From assembly GCF_900626135.1 (NCBI RefSeq), contig NZ_LR130785.1, positions 1,645,241-1,709,240 of the forward strand: a stretch of DNA of 64,000 bases, read 5' to 3'. Position 1 is the stretch's first letter, and every line of letters starts with the position of its first letter. The notes beneath the pieces are model-generated. The model ran no database searches, was not told the DNA's origin, and was given only the letters and a program-made list of their open reading frames with translations. Both the position numbers and the translations under genes were made by a program. Shown in pieces: positions 63,206 through 64,000 of this stretch. Origin of the DNA: Senegalia massiliensis (GTDB taxonomy: Bacteria; Bacillota; Clostridia; Tissierellales; SIT17).

Positions 63206-64000
63206 ATGAGTACAAAGTCAAAAAAAAACAAAAAAAATAGAAAATCTCATAACACTCAAATTAATAAAGAAGTTATAGGAATATTAATAATATCTTTTTC
63301 TATATTACTACTATATAGTATGAATACTAATTCAAAAGGTATAATTGCTAAGTTTATTGGAAATAAAACTTGGCAACTTATAGGTTCAGGTGGTTACATA
63401 TTCCCTTATTTAATTATGATTATAGGAATCCTATATTTAATAAATAAATTAGAAATTTATAAAACTCAAAAAAGTATATTTATAATTATTGCATTTATAA
63501 CATTAATTACATTATTTGATATAAAATTTTTACCAACAATAGAAGGGTTAGATATATCTGATAGAATTAAAATATCTATAGAAGGTTCCATGTTATCATT
63601 TCATAGAAGTGGAGGAATTATTGGATCTATATTTGCCTATTTATTTTTAAAGTTATTTGGAAAAATCGGATCATATTTAATATTATTTACACTATTAATA
63701 ATATTTGTACTAAGTATTACTAATATAAGTATAGTTGAATTATTATATAAAATAATAGGATTTAGTAAAAATAATATTGAAACAATATTACAAAAATTAA
63801 TTAAACATAAAAATAACAAAAAAAAGAATAATAAAACTAAATCAAAGCATAAACCTAAAGTTATAAATGATAAAAAGATAGATACTAAAAAAGAAAAAAA
63901 TATAAATAACAAAATAAAGATACTAGATTATACAAAAAATGAATATAAAAAAGAAAAAAATATTAATGACTTACCTAAACTTAAAGATGATAATAAATCT
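63206..64000 (+). CDS. DNA translocase FtsK/SpoIIIE, 5' part (gene continues past window)
   Basis: From ATG 63206 the frame is open to the last base (265 codons). A basic N-tail (STKSKKNKKNRKSH) is followed by a four-helix transmembrane domain (about residues 23-175): KEVIGILIISFSILLLYSMN, GGYIFPYLIMIIGILYLINK, IFIIIAFITLITLFDI and GGIIGSIFAYLFLKLFGKIG with YLILFTLLIIFVLSI. A Lys-rich linker ends the window. This matches the FtsK 4TM domain; the motor and gamma domains must lie downstream. AGAGGTG precedes the start. Whether it acts as FtsK or SpoIIIE cannot be decided here. Confidence 0.88.
   Translation, partial: MSTKSKKNKKNRKSHNTQINKEVIGILIISFSILLLYSMNTNSKGIIAKFIGNKTWQLIGSGGYIFPYLIMIIGILYLINKLEIYKTQKSIFIIIAFITLITLFDIKFLPTIEGLDISDRIKISIEGSMLSFHRSGGIIGSIFAYLFLKLFGKIGSYLILFTLLIIFVLSITNISIVELLYKIIGFSKNNIETILQKLIKHKNNKKKNNKTKSKHKPKVINDKKIDTKKEKNINNKIKILDYTKNEYKKEKNINDLPKLKDDNKS

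Noticed and set aside
1-64000. tRNA, rRNA, CRISPR array, insertion sequence, integrase or att site
   Set aside because: No cloverleaf-like sequence, no spaced direct repeats of CRISPR type, no transposase or phage gene; composition is even across the window.

Overview
This is a 64 kb stretch of the chromosome of a low-GC (AT-rich), motile, probably endospore-forming Gram-positive bacterium of the class Clostridia or Tissierellia. The evidence is the codon and base bias, a PolC-type replicase, a Bacillus/Clostridium-style fla/che operon (FliY, CheC, CheD, SigD), consensus GGAGGTG ribosome binding sites, frequent TTG/GTG starts, and YlmC/YmxH-, TepA- and FtsK/SpoIIIE-family genes. The species cannot be named from sequence alone. 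Every convincing gene is on the + strand. No rRNA, tRNA, CRISPR array, insertion sequence, prophage or transfer boundary was seen.

Layout. (1) 1-5990: the 3' part of a ComM/YifB-type AAA+ gene, dprA, topA, hslV and hslU, closed by a good intrinsic terminator. (2) 5991-6182: a non-coding leader with a weak candidate promoter. (3) 6183-36843: a roughly 31 kb motility operon: flgB-flgC-fliE-fliF-fliG-fliH-fliI-fliJ-(MotE-like)-fliK-flgD-(TIGR02530)-flgE-flbD-motA-motB-fliL-fliM-fliY-cheY-fliO-fliP-fliQ-fliR-flhB-flhA-flhF-flhG-(PilZ)-cheB-cheA-cheW-cheC-cheD-sigD-(DUF342)-(SwrB-position membrane protein). (4) 36851-49830: a strong extended -10 promoter and structured leader, then rpsB, tsf, pyrH, frr, a 62-aa unknown, uppS, cdsA, dxr, rseP, ispG, an mgtC-family gene and polC. 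(5) 49827-57279: a second promoter and a leader terminator, then rimP-nusA-rnpM(ylxR)-ylxQ-infB-rbfA-nrnA-truB-ribF. (6) 57282-64000: rpsO with its own promoter and leader, pnp, a ylxY-type deacetylase, an M16 peptidase, a ymxH/ylmC-type gene, tepA and the 5' part of ftsK/spoIIIE.

How it works together. The motility operon encodes the rod/hook export gate, basal body, switch, stator, chemotaxis core and the sigma factor for late flagellar genes. A PilZ protein, probably binding c-di-GMP, lies inside it. The downstream blocks combine translation, isoprenoid/undecaprenyl phosphate synthesis, phospholipid synthesis, replication and RNA decay in an order close to that of Bacillus subtilis, with some differences: no trmFO, xerC or codY between topA and flgB, no proS before polC, and an added ispG and mgtC.

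I found no clear new multi-gene system. The best leads are small. Two genes (fliK and the mgtC-type gene) appear to start at AUA. There is a 48-bp perfect palindrome across the stop codon of the M16 peptidase gene. Several long intra-operon hairpins lack U-tracts (after flgE, rpsB, tsf and tepA). Candidate RNA leaders precede rpsB, rimP and rpsO. A few small proteins of unknown role are embedded among essential genes. Many starts were moved downstream from the longest ORF because a GTG or TTG overlaps the Shine-Dalgarno sequence.
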